NCBI GenBank assembly: GCA_031771865.1
Contig: JASISA010000009.1
Location: 1,054,001-1,118,000 of the forward strand
DNA: 64,000 nucleotides
From: Nothophaeocryptopus gaeumannii
Taxonomy: Eukaryota; Ascomycota; Dothideomycetes; Mycosphaerellales; Mycosphaerellaceae
Direction: 5' to 3'
A model generated the notes under the pieces. That model was given only the letters and a program-made list of their open reading frames with translations, was not told the DNA's origin and made no database searches. Below, one piece after another: positions 31,885 to 43,937 of this stretch. Position numbers and translations under genes: made by a program. Each line of letters starts with the position of its first letter. Position 1 is the first letter of the stretch.

Positions 31885-32585
31885 ATGGCTGCCGTCCAGA
31901 GCGTTCAGTGCTTCGGCAAAAAGAAGACTGCCACTGCGGTCGCCCACTGCAAGCAGGGCAAGGGCTTGATCAAGGTCAACGGCAAGCCTCTGTCGCTCGT
32001 TGAGCCTCAGGTCCTCCGCTTCAAGGTCTACGAGCCTCTCCTCATCCTCGGCCTCGACAAGTTCGGTACGTGGTGCTCTTACGACGAAAATTCAGAAGAT
32101 GGACAATGCGCGAAAGAAGAGATCGACTTGAAGAAAGGGACATGCGCGCCAGGGATTGGAGTGGAGAAAGCACAGGAATACAGAATTTTGGCTAACAAAA
32201 TATCTATAGCCGACGTCGACATCCGCGTCCGTGTCCGTGGTGGTGGTCACACCTCCCAGGTCTACGCTATCCGCCAGGCTATCGCGAAGAGCATCGTACG
32301 TCCCACCGTGTCTCCGCAAGTAGACTCGGCCGCAATTCATCTTTCACGATGATTGCGCGAAAAAGCTTTACAAAGCTACATCCAGAAGTCTTGATCTTGC
32401 CGTACTGACAATTGATACAGATCGCCTACTACCAGAAATACATCGATGAGCACTCCAAGAACCAGCTGAAGCAGGCCCTCGTCGCGTACGACCGCACTCT
32501 TCTCGTTGCCGACAACCGCCGCTGCGAGCCAAAGAAGTTCGGCGGTCCAGGTGCCCGTGCCAGATACCAGAAGTCTTACAGATAG
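31885..32585 (+). CDS. RPS16: 40S ribosomal protein uS9 (S16)
   Basis: Three exons: 31885-32065, 32210-32295 and 32421-32585, with introns of 144 and 125 nt. Product 143 residues, the family length. It begins MAAVQSVQCFGKKKTATAVA and ends with the conserved KKFGGPGARARYQKSYR, whose C-terminal arginine reaches the ribosomal P-site tRNA. Intron 1 is a multiple of three and has no stop, so the reading frame runs open from an upstream in-frame ATG at 31744 straight through exon 1, intron 1 and exon 2. The start at 31885 is chosen from the family N-terminus. The leader is C-rich, as expected of ribosomal protein genes. Confidence 0.97.
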
Positions 32586-32856
32586 ACCCCTCATTGTCAC
32601 GACTTCAAGATCAACAAAAGCAATGGCGCTGGGCTGGGAATTGGTTTGCTGTTGCATGGCTGGTATGGGGCGCTATACGGAAATGCTGTCATATGCAGCT
32701 TCACAGTTCGAGTACTGTACGGAACTTCGAATGTAGCATGCAGCTCGTCGTTTTGAGCTAGCAAATCAATCAAGATATTACCTCCGCCCAGCAAAAGTCA
32801 TTCATTTACTCCACACGCCTCGCTTCGAACGCACTCACTTACCACATCAAGTCCAT

Positions 32857-33906
32857 TTACTCGTACAGCTCCGCGCCATCATCCTCCTCACTCTCAACAT
32901 CCCCATTCGTCATGTTCGTGTCCCTTCTTGACGTATTGTGTGTACCGTTCGTCGACCTTCTCCCACCACCTCCACCAGCTCTACCTCCCCCACCCCTCTT
33001 CGGGTCCGCCTTCTCTCCAACTAGCGGCGCATCCACCCACCCCGTCTTACAAACCGGACAAATCTCCTCATCCCTCTGCATGCGAAATAAATTCCTCACG
33101 CAATGATTATGCATCCTAGCATTACAGGGCAGATTCGGACATCTCTGTCCCACAGTCACAATATCCCTACAACTCGCGCAGTTCTTTATCTTAACATGCG
33201 GGACTTCATCTTCGTCTTCTTCGTTGTCGGAGGAGGGCTCGTTGTAAGTATCGACGAGCCAGGAACGGAGTTCCATGAGTGCGCGTTGGGTGAGGGAGTA
33301 GTATCCGTTTCGGGAGTGGGAGAACCAGCCTTCTGCGACCATGTCTGAGAGGAGTTTCTCGGCTTGGGAGCCTGTCAGGGAGGTGTTTTGGGAGTGTTGG
33401 GTTGCTTGCGTAGCAGCTTGTGTTGAATCTCTCCTGCTATTGCTGCTATCGCCTGGAGCTTTTGCGAGTTTGAGGGCTTGCATGCCCGTGACAGCCATGA
33501 TTTCCGCTCGAGGGGTATTGGTCATTTCGAACATGGCGTCTAGGACTCTTTTCACGTATGCGATTTCGTCGGGTGTGTGGATGGTGGCCATTTGTGTGAG
33601 GGCATCGGAGGTTGAGTTGATGAGGGCGTAGATTCGGGTTTTGTCTTTGGAGAGTTGGTCGATTGAGTTGCGGATTTCGAGGTCGAAGGGTGAGATTTTC
33701 GCGTTGAGCATGTCGATGTACGTATTGAAGTCCACTTCGGTGACATCTTCTGGGGCTACTGGACGGTCTGGATCGGATGCTGTCTCTATCGCGGCGATCA
33801 AGGGCTTCGCTTCTTCGTACGTGGTGGTCTGTTTGGACATGAGCGCTTGCAGGAAGGCTCTATGTCGGTTGCCGTATCTCCCATCATCACGGCCGTCGTC
33901 CGACAT
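32857..33906 (-). CDS. NSE1: SMC5/6 complex subunit Nse1 (RING E3)
   Basis: Single-exon protein of 349 residues. The N-terminal part (HRAFLQALMSKQTTTYEEAK) and the central winged-helix region (AEKLLSDMVAEGWFSHSRNG, then YYSLTQRALMELRSWL) match Nse1. The C-terminal variant RING is about residues 243-285: CASC, then CPNLPCNARMHNHCVRNLF, then CPVC. After it comes a Gly/Arg-rich and acidic tail that is longer than in yeast. Nse1 pairs with Nse3 (MAGE) and Nse4 in the Smc5/6 complex and has ubiquitin ligase activity; it acts in recombination repair and replication-fork stability. The gene is convergent with RPS16. Confidence 0.93.
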   Translation of the reverse strand: MSDDGRDDGRYGNRHRAFLQALMSKQTTTYEEAKPLIAAIETASDPDRPVAPEDVTEVDFNTYIDMLNAKISPFDLEIRNSIDQLSKDKTRIYALINSTSDALTQMATIHTPDEIAYVKRVLDAMFEMTNTPRAEIMAVTGMQALKLAKAPGDSSNSRRDSTQAATQATQHSQNTSLTGSQAEKLLSDMVAEGWFSHSRNGYYSLTQRALMELRSWLVDTYNEPSSDNEEDEDEVPHVKIKNCASCRDIVTVGQRCPNLPCNARMHNHCVRNLFRMQRDEEICPVCKTGWVDAPLVGEKADPKRGGGGRAGGGGGRRSTNGTHNTSRRDTNMTNGDVESEEDDGAELYE

Positions 33907-34368
33907 GGTTGTCGAGGTCCAATGGTGTGTGGTTGGCGGAAGTTGTTCTCGTGTGAAGTCGCACAGAGAATCGCGTGCCGGATCACGCGTCGTGAAGTCG
34001 CGCGTCGCACAGCATATGATTCCAAACTCTCACCTCATCTCAGCCCTTCTTTTTCTGTACCTCACGTCATTGAAGAAGAACGACGATGATGTCTGAAGGC
34101 GCCGATAGAAGGCTGAGATATCTGCTAGTTGCACAGACTTCGGTTCTCGAGCTGAGCCGTGTATAAGATCGCGTCGGCCGCGCGCTCAACTTTCGCTGGT
34201 TCTCGGACAAATTGTTACACCTTCGCCGTTCACGCATTGACCCGGGAGGCGTTGATTTGACCATAGGGCATCTAACCACAACATCTTATCGAGCATACCA
34301 TATACCAGACGTATCATCAATACAATCTCTAGCTAATACCATCTCGACCAAGAGCAACAGCAAGCAAA
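33907..34368. promoter_or_regulatory. Divergent promoter region, NSE1 (-) and MAPEG gene (+)
   Basis: 462 bases between divergent start codons, without a supported gene. The last 70 bases before 34369 are rich in CAA, ACC and AGC words, as expected of a leader. I found no site I could name with confidence. Confidence 0.5.
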
Positions 34369-34936
34369 ATGGCCTCCCTCACGTCATACCTTCCCAACCT
34401 CCAAAAGGACAGCATCGCCCTCTACACGATCCCAATCTACTGGGTAAATGCCAATGCTCCCAAACCCCTATCCTCATCAAGAAACTGACCCTCCCCACCC
34501 CTCCCAGGCCATCTCCATCTACCCACGCTTCATAGCAGCAGCAACCTACAAATCCAAGACCAACGGCAAACAAATGGATGGCCGCGTGCCCCGAGGCCTC
34601 GCCGCGCAAGCCCAAGCCGACCAAGGCCTCGACCAAGCATCCCGCGACAAAGTCGTCCGCTCCGAAGCAGCCTCCTCCAACGGATTCGAGAATTTCGGTC
34701 CTTTCTGCGCCGCCGTAACCGCCGGAAGTGCTGCGAAGCTCGATCCGCTGGTTCTGAATGGTTTGACGTTGGGGTTTTTGGCGAGCAGGTTGATGTATAA
34801 TTATTTGTACATTACCGGGGATACGGTTGAGAAGGCGAAGGCGAGGAGTCTTACGTATATGACGGGGTTGGGGATGTTGATGGCTGTTTTTGTGCAGAGT
34901 GGGGTTAAGTTGAATAAGACTTTGGCTTTGGTTTGA
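34369..34936 (+). CDS. MAPEG family membrane protein
   Basis: Two exons, 34369-34443 and 34508-34936, with a 64-nt intron (GTAAAT to CTCCCAG). The phases agree and give 167 residues. The segments SIALYTIPIYWAISIYPRFI, FENFGPFCAAVTAG and LVLNGLTLGFLASRLMYNYL, plus a final helix (LTYMTGLGMLMAVFVQSGVK), give the four-helix topology of MAPEG proteins (membrane-associated proteins in eicosanoid and glutathione metabolism). Fungal members are small ER or outer mitochondrial membrane proteins, sometimes glutathione S-transferase-like. The substrate here is unknown. Confidence 0.88.
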
Positions 34937-35640
34937 GAGGTTGAGCTTGCAGCAGGATTGTTATGGGAGTCGCGGACAACGTGGGTTTGGAAAAAATCTG
35001 ATAGCAGCAGGGGTATAAAGCAGGTAGTAATGTACAATAAGGCGGATTGAAAAATACTCTCTGCGTGAACTTTACATGTCCCTCGGTTACCAAGGCCTTC
35101 AGGGCTCTGCATTCACCAAGAACCTCCCATCTCTTCAGCCGCGCGGCATCCCCAAGCTCGCAAGCTCTACTTATTCGCAGCTTCGCAACCAGGCCAGAGC
35201 TCCCATCTCCACGACTGTCTCGGCGTGTCCTCTGCGACATTCCCGGCCAACTCGTTTCGCTGCCGTCTCTGGCTCGACTATGCAGTGGCCAGCCTCGTCG
35301 TATTTGGGACCCAGGCTCTTCAAGCTCCTCCATCGCATTCGACTTTCTCAGCAGACTTTCAACGACGAGCAACGAGGCCTGCGGTTCGTGTGCAGCATTT
35401 TGTCTGCAGCCTCCATCACATCATGACCCGTGCTCCAGCGGACCCAAGCTACACCGGCCTCTCTTCCCACCCCGCCTCCGCCTCAGCCCTCATCCCATTC
35501 GAACTTGGCCCCATCTCAGCAACAGATCCCAGTACCCCCTCCCTTGAGCTCGGCGCAGATTCCTCGTGTGAACGCTGCTCGATCATTGAATCGTTCCGGC
35601 TACGATTCGCCATGACATTCTCTTTAGCAGTCGAAAGAGG
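34937..35640. other. Intergenic region with doubtful ORFs
   Basis: About 700 bases after the MAPEG gene. Long overlapping frames exist (plus 35047-35547 and 35225-35644, minus 34905-35372), but they contradict one another and show no conserved domain. A C/T-rich composition keeps stops rare, which explains the open frames. Confidence 0.4.
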
Positions 35641-36027
35641 CTAGGTGGGTTGCGGAGCGCGGCCGGCTCGTTCTTTCGCGATCATGCTTTCGCGTTCCTC
35701 GCGGTTCTTGCGGAGCGATTCTGCTCTTGCGCGGCGGAGACGTCTTCGTTCCGCGTCTGTGGGCGTTGCGAACATCCAGGGAGCCATTGTGGTGGAGAGG
35801 CGACTGCGTTGTGTGCTGGTATAGTGGGGAGCCGGCGAAGTCGTGGGGCTGGAGGGGGCAGCGCGTAAAGTGCTTGCAGATGAGTAAGAAATGTCAGAGG
35901 GGAACAGATGGCCTATGTACTCTCGGAATATTCTTTCTGACGTGGTGTTCTGGAAAGACGCTAGGTTTGGGAAGAGAAATCTCGAACTAAATTTATTTCT
36001 TGTCTCAGTTGCCGCCACTGCAGTCAT
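35641..36027 (-). CDS. Small hypothetical basic protein
   Basis: The frame of 128 residues may start at 36027 or, more plausibly, at the ATG at 35787. The short form has 48 residues, starts MAPWMFATPTDAERRRLRRA and continues as a charged helix (RAESLRKNREERESMIAKER) ending GRAPQPT. The helix is the only protein-like part. I do not recognise a family and see no membrane segment or signal peptide. It is listed as possible because the codon use and charge pattern of the last 48 codons look coding. Confidence 0.35.
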   Translation of the reverse strand: MTAVAATETRNKFSSRFLFPNLASFQNTTSERIFREYIGHLFPSDISYSSASTLRAAPSSPTTSPAPHYTSTQRSRLSTTMAPWMFATPTDAERRRLRRARAESLRKNREERESMIAKERAGRAPQPT

Positions 36028-38932
36028 GGCGTGGTCGTCTCAGCCGTCATAACTCTGCGTTGGCGACACGGCCGAAGTCGTGCTTTTCGCTTCTGAACAA
36101 GCGGGGTACGACAGGGCAAGGGGTGGAGCATTAATATAATGAAACGCCCACTACTTTCCAATCTCCTTGTCGTCGCTGAATATGTTCGCTTGAATGTTTC
36201 TCTCTTAATGCCTTCAGCGTTCATATTCACGTGACATCAACTGGAGTCTATCCGCGCCGCTCCAAGAGCTACCATTGTATGAGCCGCGACGTGCAACGTG
36301 GGACATCGTGGCTCATGTGCTACACGTCACGGTAGTACAAAACGGGCATGAAACGTGCTCTCCCGGTATACACATGGTATTGACAAGATTGCCGCGCGCC
36401 GCATCGCGCCATACTCCGGCAAGCTGCGAGGTGCTCTTTCGGGCCTGCTCCAAGGCCAAATCTACTCTATAAGGGCGATCTCAAGGCGAAAGCATGAGCT
36501 GAGCTAGGATTGTCGGTGGACAATGATTCGTATCGTCGAGGAACTGCATCGAAGAATGCACGAATGAGGGTGGTGGCTTCGAAAAGGTCACCTCACGATT
36601 GCTGGAGGGAATGGTACTATCCGACACGAGCATGCCCAGCAATGCATCGGTATGATCGCAATAAGCCTCTCTGATTCATCGTCTTGCGTCGTCTCTGCGT
36701 GTCTGCATTGAGGAGAAGTTCTCGTGAAGCTTCATAGAATGCATGCAATGTGAATGGTTCTGCAGCTTCCAAGGTGGGCCGGTATTCCCATCAATTTCCA
36801 CTGGGCTGTCCATCCGTTCGTGATAATTCGAAGCAAGGTAAGCGTCCATTTCTCCAGTCCAATGCTCTGAGCGACAACTTTGTCGCAGAATCCCAACAGA
36901 AGCAGAGCATGCTAGCGAAGGCTTTGATGACGCGCTGTGTGCAGATTCGGACAATGCCCACATGAAAGAGTGGTGCACGGGCGAGGCATATAGTCCTGGG
37001 AGATCTCCTAAGATAAGCGGTCAACACACCTTCATGAAGTGACGTTCGATCAAACCAGTAGAGCAGTCCCTCGGGCATCAATCCATCTTTACTCTACCCA
37101 CACCAGGCTATGAGCCAAGCCAGTACAAGGCAGGCATTGTTGAGATTCCGTCCATACCAGAAACGGACTCGCATCGATACCACATGCCTGTCAAACGCCC
37201 ACGTAGCGGAAAGCATCCCTCTGTCTCATCTCAGAAGTAGACTTCCCAACTACTGCAGTCGTGAAGAAGCCGTCCAAACCTCAAGATCTGTCCCAGTTCG
37301 GCTTCATCTTCCGACGCCAGGCTCATGGATCATTGTCATGCTCACAGCCTTGTCCGGTACTTTTGACTTCGCTGGCGCATGCAGAGCAGCCACACTGCCC
37401 ATGAGGATCAGGTACTCAGCCTTGCCTTGCGGTGACACACGGCCAGCGGAGCGGGCCTAGTGTTATAAGGTGGCTGCAATGTAGAGTGACTCGCAGTACG
37501 TGTGTTGCGCGAACCAGGATCTCGGCGCAGTAGCTCTGGTGCGGTGTTCAGTGATAGCCGTTCGGATACCATCAGCCGGTATGCCAACAGGCGCCACATG
37601 GGTTGATGGGTTGAAAGAGTACGTAGAGGGCGGTGGTGATCTCGGCGACTCCACTTTGTAGTGTAGGTACCTGTAGTCCGTATTTTGATGGGCAGTCATC
37701 GACCGACCTCACCTCCTCGCCTCTCGCGAGTATTTGCGATCAGTCAACATATTGCGCGACAAGTGAAAAGTCCCTTACATGGCGTGAAGGAAGGAGGCGA
37801 TGTCGTCTACCTGAGTGCCAAAAGGCGATCCGCCTGCAAGCTATTTCCCGCTACCTCCTAGCGCTGTCTTCGTGCCAGCCTTGTCGCTCACCCTGTGCCT
37901 CTCACAGACTTGCGTCGTGCAACCTTCGCTAGGCGAGAGATGGCAGTCAGCACTATAATCTATCTCACTCGGCAGTTAAGCTGTAGTCTGCTTTAGCTGC
38001 CAATTTCTTCAGAGATCCCGCCCCGCTAGCCACCATGTCCATGGCGCGTCCTCCGCCGCGTGCAATCGGCGTGCAACCGGCGTGCAACCGGTCGGGACGA
38101 AGAGTATCTGGCGCTCGGTAACGACCATGTACTTTAGTAAACGGCATTTATTGAGGGTGCGCCTGTAGCCTTGTGGCCCAACTCGCTGCCGAGCCACTGT
38201 TCAAAGGAATAGCGCTGGTGTTTGTGCTAGTACTCGGGAGTGAGCAAATTCTACGATTGGTCTCTGCTGCAGTATGTACATATGTATGCGAAGGCCTTGA
38301 GCAAATCTCTTGGAGGTTTCGCTCCGTATGCTCTGTGCTACTGTGTTTTCATGGCTTCCCACAATTACATGCAGCTCTCGCGCTTCTCGTATCTCTTCCT
38401 CGTGCTCCCTCCTTCAGCGACAAAGACTGCTCCAGATGCTCCCTCTTCCCCGGTACAATGCATATGCTGAAGACGAATCTAGTGTTGGAAAAGCCGCCCG
38501 CTGCACAATGCGCCTTGGTAAGAGCAAAACAAAACGACAAGCACATCTGCTTGAAAAACTTTCTGCCTCCGCGAACCCAGAGGATCTTGTGTGGTATCTT
38601 CGGCCGTTATTAGAACTGCAAGGTCCAAAGACGCCTGCCGTAAGTCGTGTTCGCGTGCATGCGCGCCAACCATCGGCATGCAAATGTGTACATCACCCAC
38701 AACACCAATGTCTGACTCCCCCCAAAAATCATCGCTCTCCGCTCAGCGATGAGAATGCTCGTGCAATGCAATGAATCGGAAACCCTCCCGCGCGACGCCG
38801 AGTGGCGACAGCGATGTCCTTGGAGCGAGCTTGGTCGCGCAGCTGACTATTGTTGCTGCTGATACGACTGGCTCGGACCTTGGGCATGGGCTGCACAATG
38901 GTCAACACCCCATTCGAAGACGACCGAGGACC
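36028..38932. other. Gene-poor intergenic region (2.9 kb)
   Basis: No supported gene. Frames up to 154 codons occur (for example plus 38310-38774), but they overlap on both strands, use rare codons and carry no recognisable domain. The right end is the 3' region of CON7. I saw no transposon termini or long repeats by eye. Confidence 0.45.
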
Positions 38933-40517
38933 TTACACACGCTGCTGCTGGTATGGGATACCGCCTTGTCCGTACGGGCTCTGAGGATAACCTTGAGCAC
39001 CATACATCTGGCTGTTTCCAGCATACTGCTGTGCACCTTCGACTTGCTGCTGCTGCGCATACTGACCAGGCGCGGCTTGACCGGCCGCAGGTTGGTAGCC
39101 GATAGGAGGTAGCTGTGGTCCGCCCATCTGTGGTTGCATCATGTGAGGTTGACCATATTGTCCAGGTTGACCTTGAGCTTGCGATGCGTCCTGACCGTTC
39201 CTGGCTGCCTCTTGGCGCTGACGCTCCTCTTCCGCCTTGCGCTGGTTCTCTTCCTCCTTCTTCTTAGCTTTCCACTCCTTGCGAATTTCTTTGAACTCTA
39301 TAATATCACAAGCTAGTCAGCATGTATGCAGGGCGAAACCAAGTGTATGGTCGGGCTAGTTCGCGCTAAGGCTTCGACATGGATAAGCCTTGCGCTTAGC
39401 GCCCGCGCGCGATGAGCGTTAACCACAGGACCGGGAGTAACACCATCAATATTGGGACGTGGGAACCAGCTTTAGCATGCAAAGAAGCTTAAAACAACGC
39501 GAGGTGTGGTATCAACAGATGAAACGTACCTTCTGGAGTGCGCTTTGTGCCGTGCGACTGCATCGTCACGTGTGCGTTCAAATGGTTCAGCGTGCCGTAC
39601 GCTTTTTCGCAACCATTCCATCCGCACTTGTACATGCGCTCGATTTCCTCATAACGCCTTCGAGGACGTTTGTGCTGTTGCGCGCCAGGAATCGGCACAA
39701 ATGAGTACACAGTCGAAAGCGGATGTCCGCCCTGCGTCACGTTAGGATAAGCTACTGGATGCGCACCAGCGTAAGTACCCACCCCTGGCGGTCTTGGGAT
39801 CGAATGCGCAACCATGTTAGGAGCGGCGCCTCCGCTCGTCGCGGGAGAGTGGCCGTACATCGGCTGCTGGTACTGTCCAGCCCAGTCTGGGCGGCCGTAA
39901 GAAGTCATCGTTTGCGCGCCGTATTGCGGCATGTCGTGCTGTTGAGCGTAAGGCGAGTAGTTGTGCGGCGGAGGGCAGGTCGGGCTCGATTGAGCAATGG
40001 AGGGATCTATTGGTAATTCTGAGTCAGATTTCGTGTTGTTGGACGCGTGACCGTTGCTTTGCTGCTGGCCATCGGGCATAGATAGAGACGGACTTGATGT
40101 TTGCGCCATACCGCTCTGTGATCCTGGAGGGTAGCGAGCCTGCTGTCCTTCTGCGTAGGATCGCTGGATGTACTCTGGGAAGCTTCCTGAGCGCGCGGAT
40201 GCAGGAATCCCGTAGCTAGAGTCTGGCGTCGCGGCGAAGCTGAAGTTGGACGACTTGTAGTCCTGGCCGGCTTGATATTGCACAGCAGATGATTGATCTG
40301 CAGATGAAGCCTCAGACTGATGCCCGTTGTATGGCGCGTATGGTGAGCTCAAACCTGACTGCGTGTACTCGGACTGTCTACCATCCATTGACTGGGGATG
40401 GTCGCGTCGTTGTTGGCCACCTTGATGGAGGTTCGTTGCAAGGATCGCGCTTAGGGATGCTTCGTCCGTGGTGTGCTGCTGTCGTGGTTGTGGTGGCGTG
40501 TTGTAGGCTCTGGACAT
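38933..40517 (-). CDS. CON7: C2H2 zinc-finger regulator Con7
   Basis: Two exons, 39530-40517 and 38933-39297, with a 232-nt intron (GTACGT to TTATAG). The splice restores TKRTPE-EFKEIRKEWKAKKK, the family signature. Product 450 residues. The N-terminus is a disordered S/Q/Y/P-rich region. Near residues 285-325 lie the basic RPRRRYEEIERMYKCGWNGC and the C2H2 finger CGWNGCEKAYGTLNHLNAHV. A coiled, charged helix follows (KKKEEENQRKAEEERQRQEA), then a Q/G/P-rich tail. In Magnaporthe oryzae, Con7 controls conidium morphology, appressorium formation and expression of infection genes. Its role here is inferred. It is isolated, with about 8 kb of gene-free DNA upstream. Confidence 0.95.
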
Positions 40518-41723
40518 GCTACGTCCACAAGCGATGTGCTTCGTGCAGCTGGGATGGGCCTAAAACAAAGCGCGCTGAGTCCTGACAGCGCGCCGTCGAG
40601 TACAAGTGCCCGCTGAAGAAGGTCGGAGAAACGCTGTTGTTTTGCAGGAGCGATAGCGTGCTCCCTCGGTACCTTGAGCGCGGATGTTGTGCAGATGGCT
40701 GTCGAGCAAGCTCCACCTTGCCTTCTAGCGTGTGCTGTTCCAAGACACAACACACAGACGCGAGCGATGCAGATTCCGGGTGGTGCCTCAAAGAGCGATT
40801 CTTTGCCCGAACCGAATTTCCGGCGCGCAGATTCGACGAGATGCCGCCTAGACTGGAGAGGAAAGGCCGGCGTTGTTTGTAGAGCACAAAGTGTCGTGCT
40901 AGGATGGAGGAGGATAGTGCGCTTTGTAGCAGCGTATCGGGCGTGTGCCCTGAAAATAGCGTTGCGTACGGGCGACCGATACGGCTGGTACAAGCAACAC
41001 GGTGAGGTAATTGTGCCGGGCTGAATGATCGCCTCTCTAGCTGCCGGAGCGGGAGTCCAAGCGCGATGGAGACTTCACGAGCGAGCCTGCACCTGCAGCA
41101 GGGAGGGCGCGACACAAAAAAGTGGGCGGGCAGAGACAGCTGCTGCGGTAGTGGGTGTCTGTCTGCACGCTCCAGTAGAAGGCTCCAAGGCTGCGCGGGC
41201 GAACGGGCGTCGTGTGGGCTGGCAGCTCAGAGTCAAGGTGCGCTCTGTGTGGTGGCAGAGGCAGAGGTGACGGCTGTGACGGGGATGGCCCGCTGCAGCA
41301 ACGCACTCGCCGGGTGACGCTCTCAAATCAAGCACACAGCGCAGCGCAGGAGGCAAAGTGAGTGCGGCGACTGCGGGCGACACTTTCCTGTTGCAGCAGC
41401 TCTGCCAGATCAGAGCAAGACAGGAAGGGGCAGCCTGAGTGAGGTCTCGGTTGCAGCGTCGGCTCTGCGTGTTTCTGTCTCGCTGCACAATTAGAGTTCG
41501 TAGAGCTGCCCCCAGAGGTTGCGAGGGAGCGTTGCGTGGAAAAGTGGGCGCACAGACTTTTCCAGGTCTTGGCGAGCTCCAGCGAGTAATCTGCCGTTTA
41601 CACGCCGCGCTCCAGCAGCAAATGACGATTCGACCAGGCGGTCACGGCTGTACGGCGGCGGTGAATGGCCGGTTGAATGGCGGCGCTGATGATGCTGATG
41701 AGGAGCAGGAGGAGCGTGCGTTC

Positions 41724-41744
41724 CTGCTGCTGCTGCTGCTGCTG
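41724..41744. repeat. (CTG)7 trinucleotide run
   Basis: Seven CTG units in the GC-rich upstream region of CON7, outside any supported gene. Confidence 0.9.
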
Positions 41745-41917
41745 CTTCTCGGTGCACGGTCCGACCAGATGCTCTGGCTGTCGACTGGTCGAGTCGCAGC
41801 GCTGATGAGCTAAACGTCCTCAATCCGCAGACCGGGGTCGCTACGGGCTGTTTTGTCACGATGAAATGACGCTCGCGCTGCGGGAGAGCGGGCACTTCTG
41901 GACTGGGCTCGTCTCGT

Positions 41918-41937
41918 GGGTGGTGGTGGTGGTGGTG
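41918..41937. repeat. (GGT)n trinucleotide run
   Basis: Six to seven GGT/GTG units in the CON7 upstream region, outside any supported gene. Confidence 0.85.
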
Positions 41938-43908
41938 CTCTCTGCGTCGTAGCGTAGTAGTGCCTCGGGCACGGGAGCGCTAGAGCAGAGGCAAGGTGCT
42001 AGGTCCCAAACGGCAGTTGTGAGTTGTCAAAACGCCTGGCGTGGGAACAACTGCTGCTGCCCTGCAATCTCTCCGACTGCTGCAATGAAATTGATGGGGA
42101 TGCGGATGCGGATGCGCTCGAGGCGACGATTTTCCGCCCACGCTGCAAGGTGTGCTGCAGCTCCTCCAGGCGCGTTGGAGCCGGCGACCGCTGCTTCGCG
42201 TGCGGTGAGCAGTCAGTTGCGCGCTGTTTGTTTGTATGTATGTACACAAACGCGTACAGGAGTATAGGTGAAGCTGTGGCGGTGTTGGTGCTAGTCGGAC
42301 GTTCACACAAGTACCACGGCCGTCTGGAGACGAGGCTGAAGCGATCGTGCGCTACCGTTCGGTATGCAGAGCAGAGGTGCGAGAGTAGGAAGGCTTGACC
42401 GAAGAGAGGATAGTCGCAGAGAGGCGAACAGCGAGGCGGGTGCAGAAGAAACTTTAATAAGCCCTGCACGGGTCACACCCCTCGCCCGCAGCGGCTGCGC
42501 AGCTGGGCTCACAGACTGCATGAGTACATCTGCAGTCCTACTTCTGCGCACTTTGCTGCGACTCACGAGAACCACTGCACCGCAACAGTGCTTCATTCCG
42601 AGGCATCTTCGTCGCAAAGGAAGCCCTTCTCCTCAAGACATGATGCGGGACCGCCGCTCGCTCGGGTCAGCCGCGGCCTGCGGATGGCGACCGCCAGCAT
42701 CTCTCTCTTCGTCCTCTCTGCGGCGACAGCTGCGATGCAGCACATGATAGGCGGTCAGCTCATCCTGCAGCACGCCAGGGGGTTCACGGTTTCGACGTAT
42801 TTGCGAATCCACTTTCCTACACACCGCGAATCTGGCGAGCACTGGTACGGCCAATAGAAACAGTGTTGCTCTTTCAAATAATAGGCAGCACCATCTTTCT
42901 CGCCTTTGATGTCCCCTGCTTGGGCATTCATCCCGGCCGGGTATCGAAGAGGGTCTACGTAATTTCAGCTTTCTGCTATGTCTATGTCTACTTCCAATTG
43001 GCTCGTGTTGCCTCCACAGCCGTGATTTCGTGTCGTGTGAGTATCGGCCGCAGATTCCCTGCTCGTCCCATGACCCATCAAAGACGCCCGCAGAACTTGA
43101 CGCCCGTGAGGAATCGAGATTACTCCGGTCGCAATATTATTCACACTGTGAGACAGGAGGCTATGCCAGTTATCGCCAGCCATGGCAGAACGGCCTCTTG
43201 CCTGCATACCGAATGTCCTCGACCACAGCTGTCTTTGCAAGAACAGGATCCCCTGCACATGGCGAAGACCGGCAAGAGCCGGCGCTCTAGAATCTCTTAT
43301 CCTTGGGCCAGGGTGACAAGTGGCTATGACACATCCCTTGCCCTGCACCGTGGCGTCTAAGACATGAGCTCTTGCTGTACCAGTACCGCCAGGCCGAAGA
43401 ACACGAATGAGTACGAATGGTACTGTTGGATGAGACCCTGCGAACTGGCAACCGTGCCGTAAAAATGCCACACTCACCGGTTGCATGAGCCGTATGAGGA
43501 AAAGCAGTATGTGGTTGTCAGAGCCTGCCGTCGAGTCGCATCTCAAGAAGGGCAGAGGCCACAAGATTTGGTATCGTCTGGTCTCCAATCACTGGCAAAG
43601 CGTTTGTTACTGTATCCAGACCGAAACGCAGCACCGCCGGGCGTAGCGTCGCGTAGCGGCAGATCGCGTCCTTTCTTATGTCGACGTCCTGCCTATGGTG
43701 GGGTATGCTTTGTGAGAATTCACCAGCAATGGCAGCTTTTCGTTGTGAACTGGAAGTGCTTCACAAATTGACAAGAACAGTACATGGTCGAATGCGAGGC
43801 TCGCAAGCGCCGTGGTCGTGGGACAAACTGCATGGGCAGACACTTCTCACATTCAATCACACCTCCTCCCTGCATCTTCCCTGGCTCATACTATTACTCC
43901 GTGACCCT

Positions 43909-43937
43909 GGGCGAGATCGTATACTACGATCTCGCCC
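43909..43937. repeat. Perfect 13-bp inverted repeat with 3-nt loop
   Basis: GGGCGAGATCGTA, then TAC, then TACGATCTCGCCC. The arms are exactly complementary and would form a very stable hairpin in DNA or RNA. It sits in the gene-free region between CON7 and DBP2. No T-run follows on either strand, and no flanking gene explains it. Confidence 0.85.

Noticed and set aside
32296..32420. Possible intronic C/D snoRNA in RPS16 intron 2
   Set aside because: GATGATT only partly fits the C box, and the CTGA near the end is better explained as the branch point.
35047..35644. Overlapping plus-strand ORFs after the MAPEG gene, one with a mitochondrial-looking start
   Set aside because: Three frames are open at once because of C/T-rich composition, and none shows conserved sequence.
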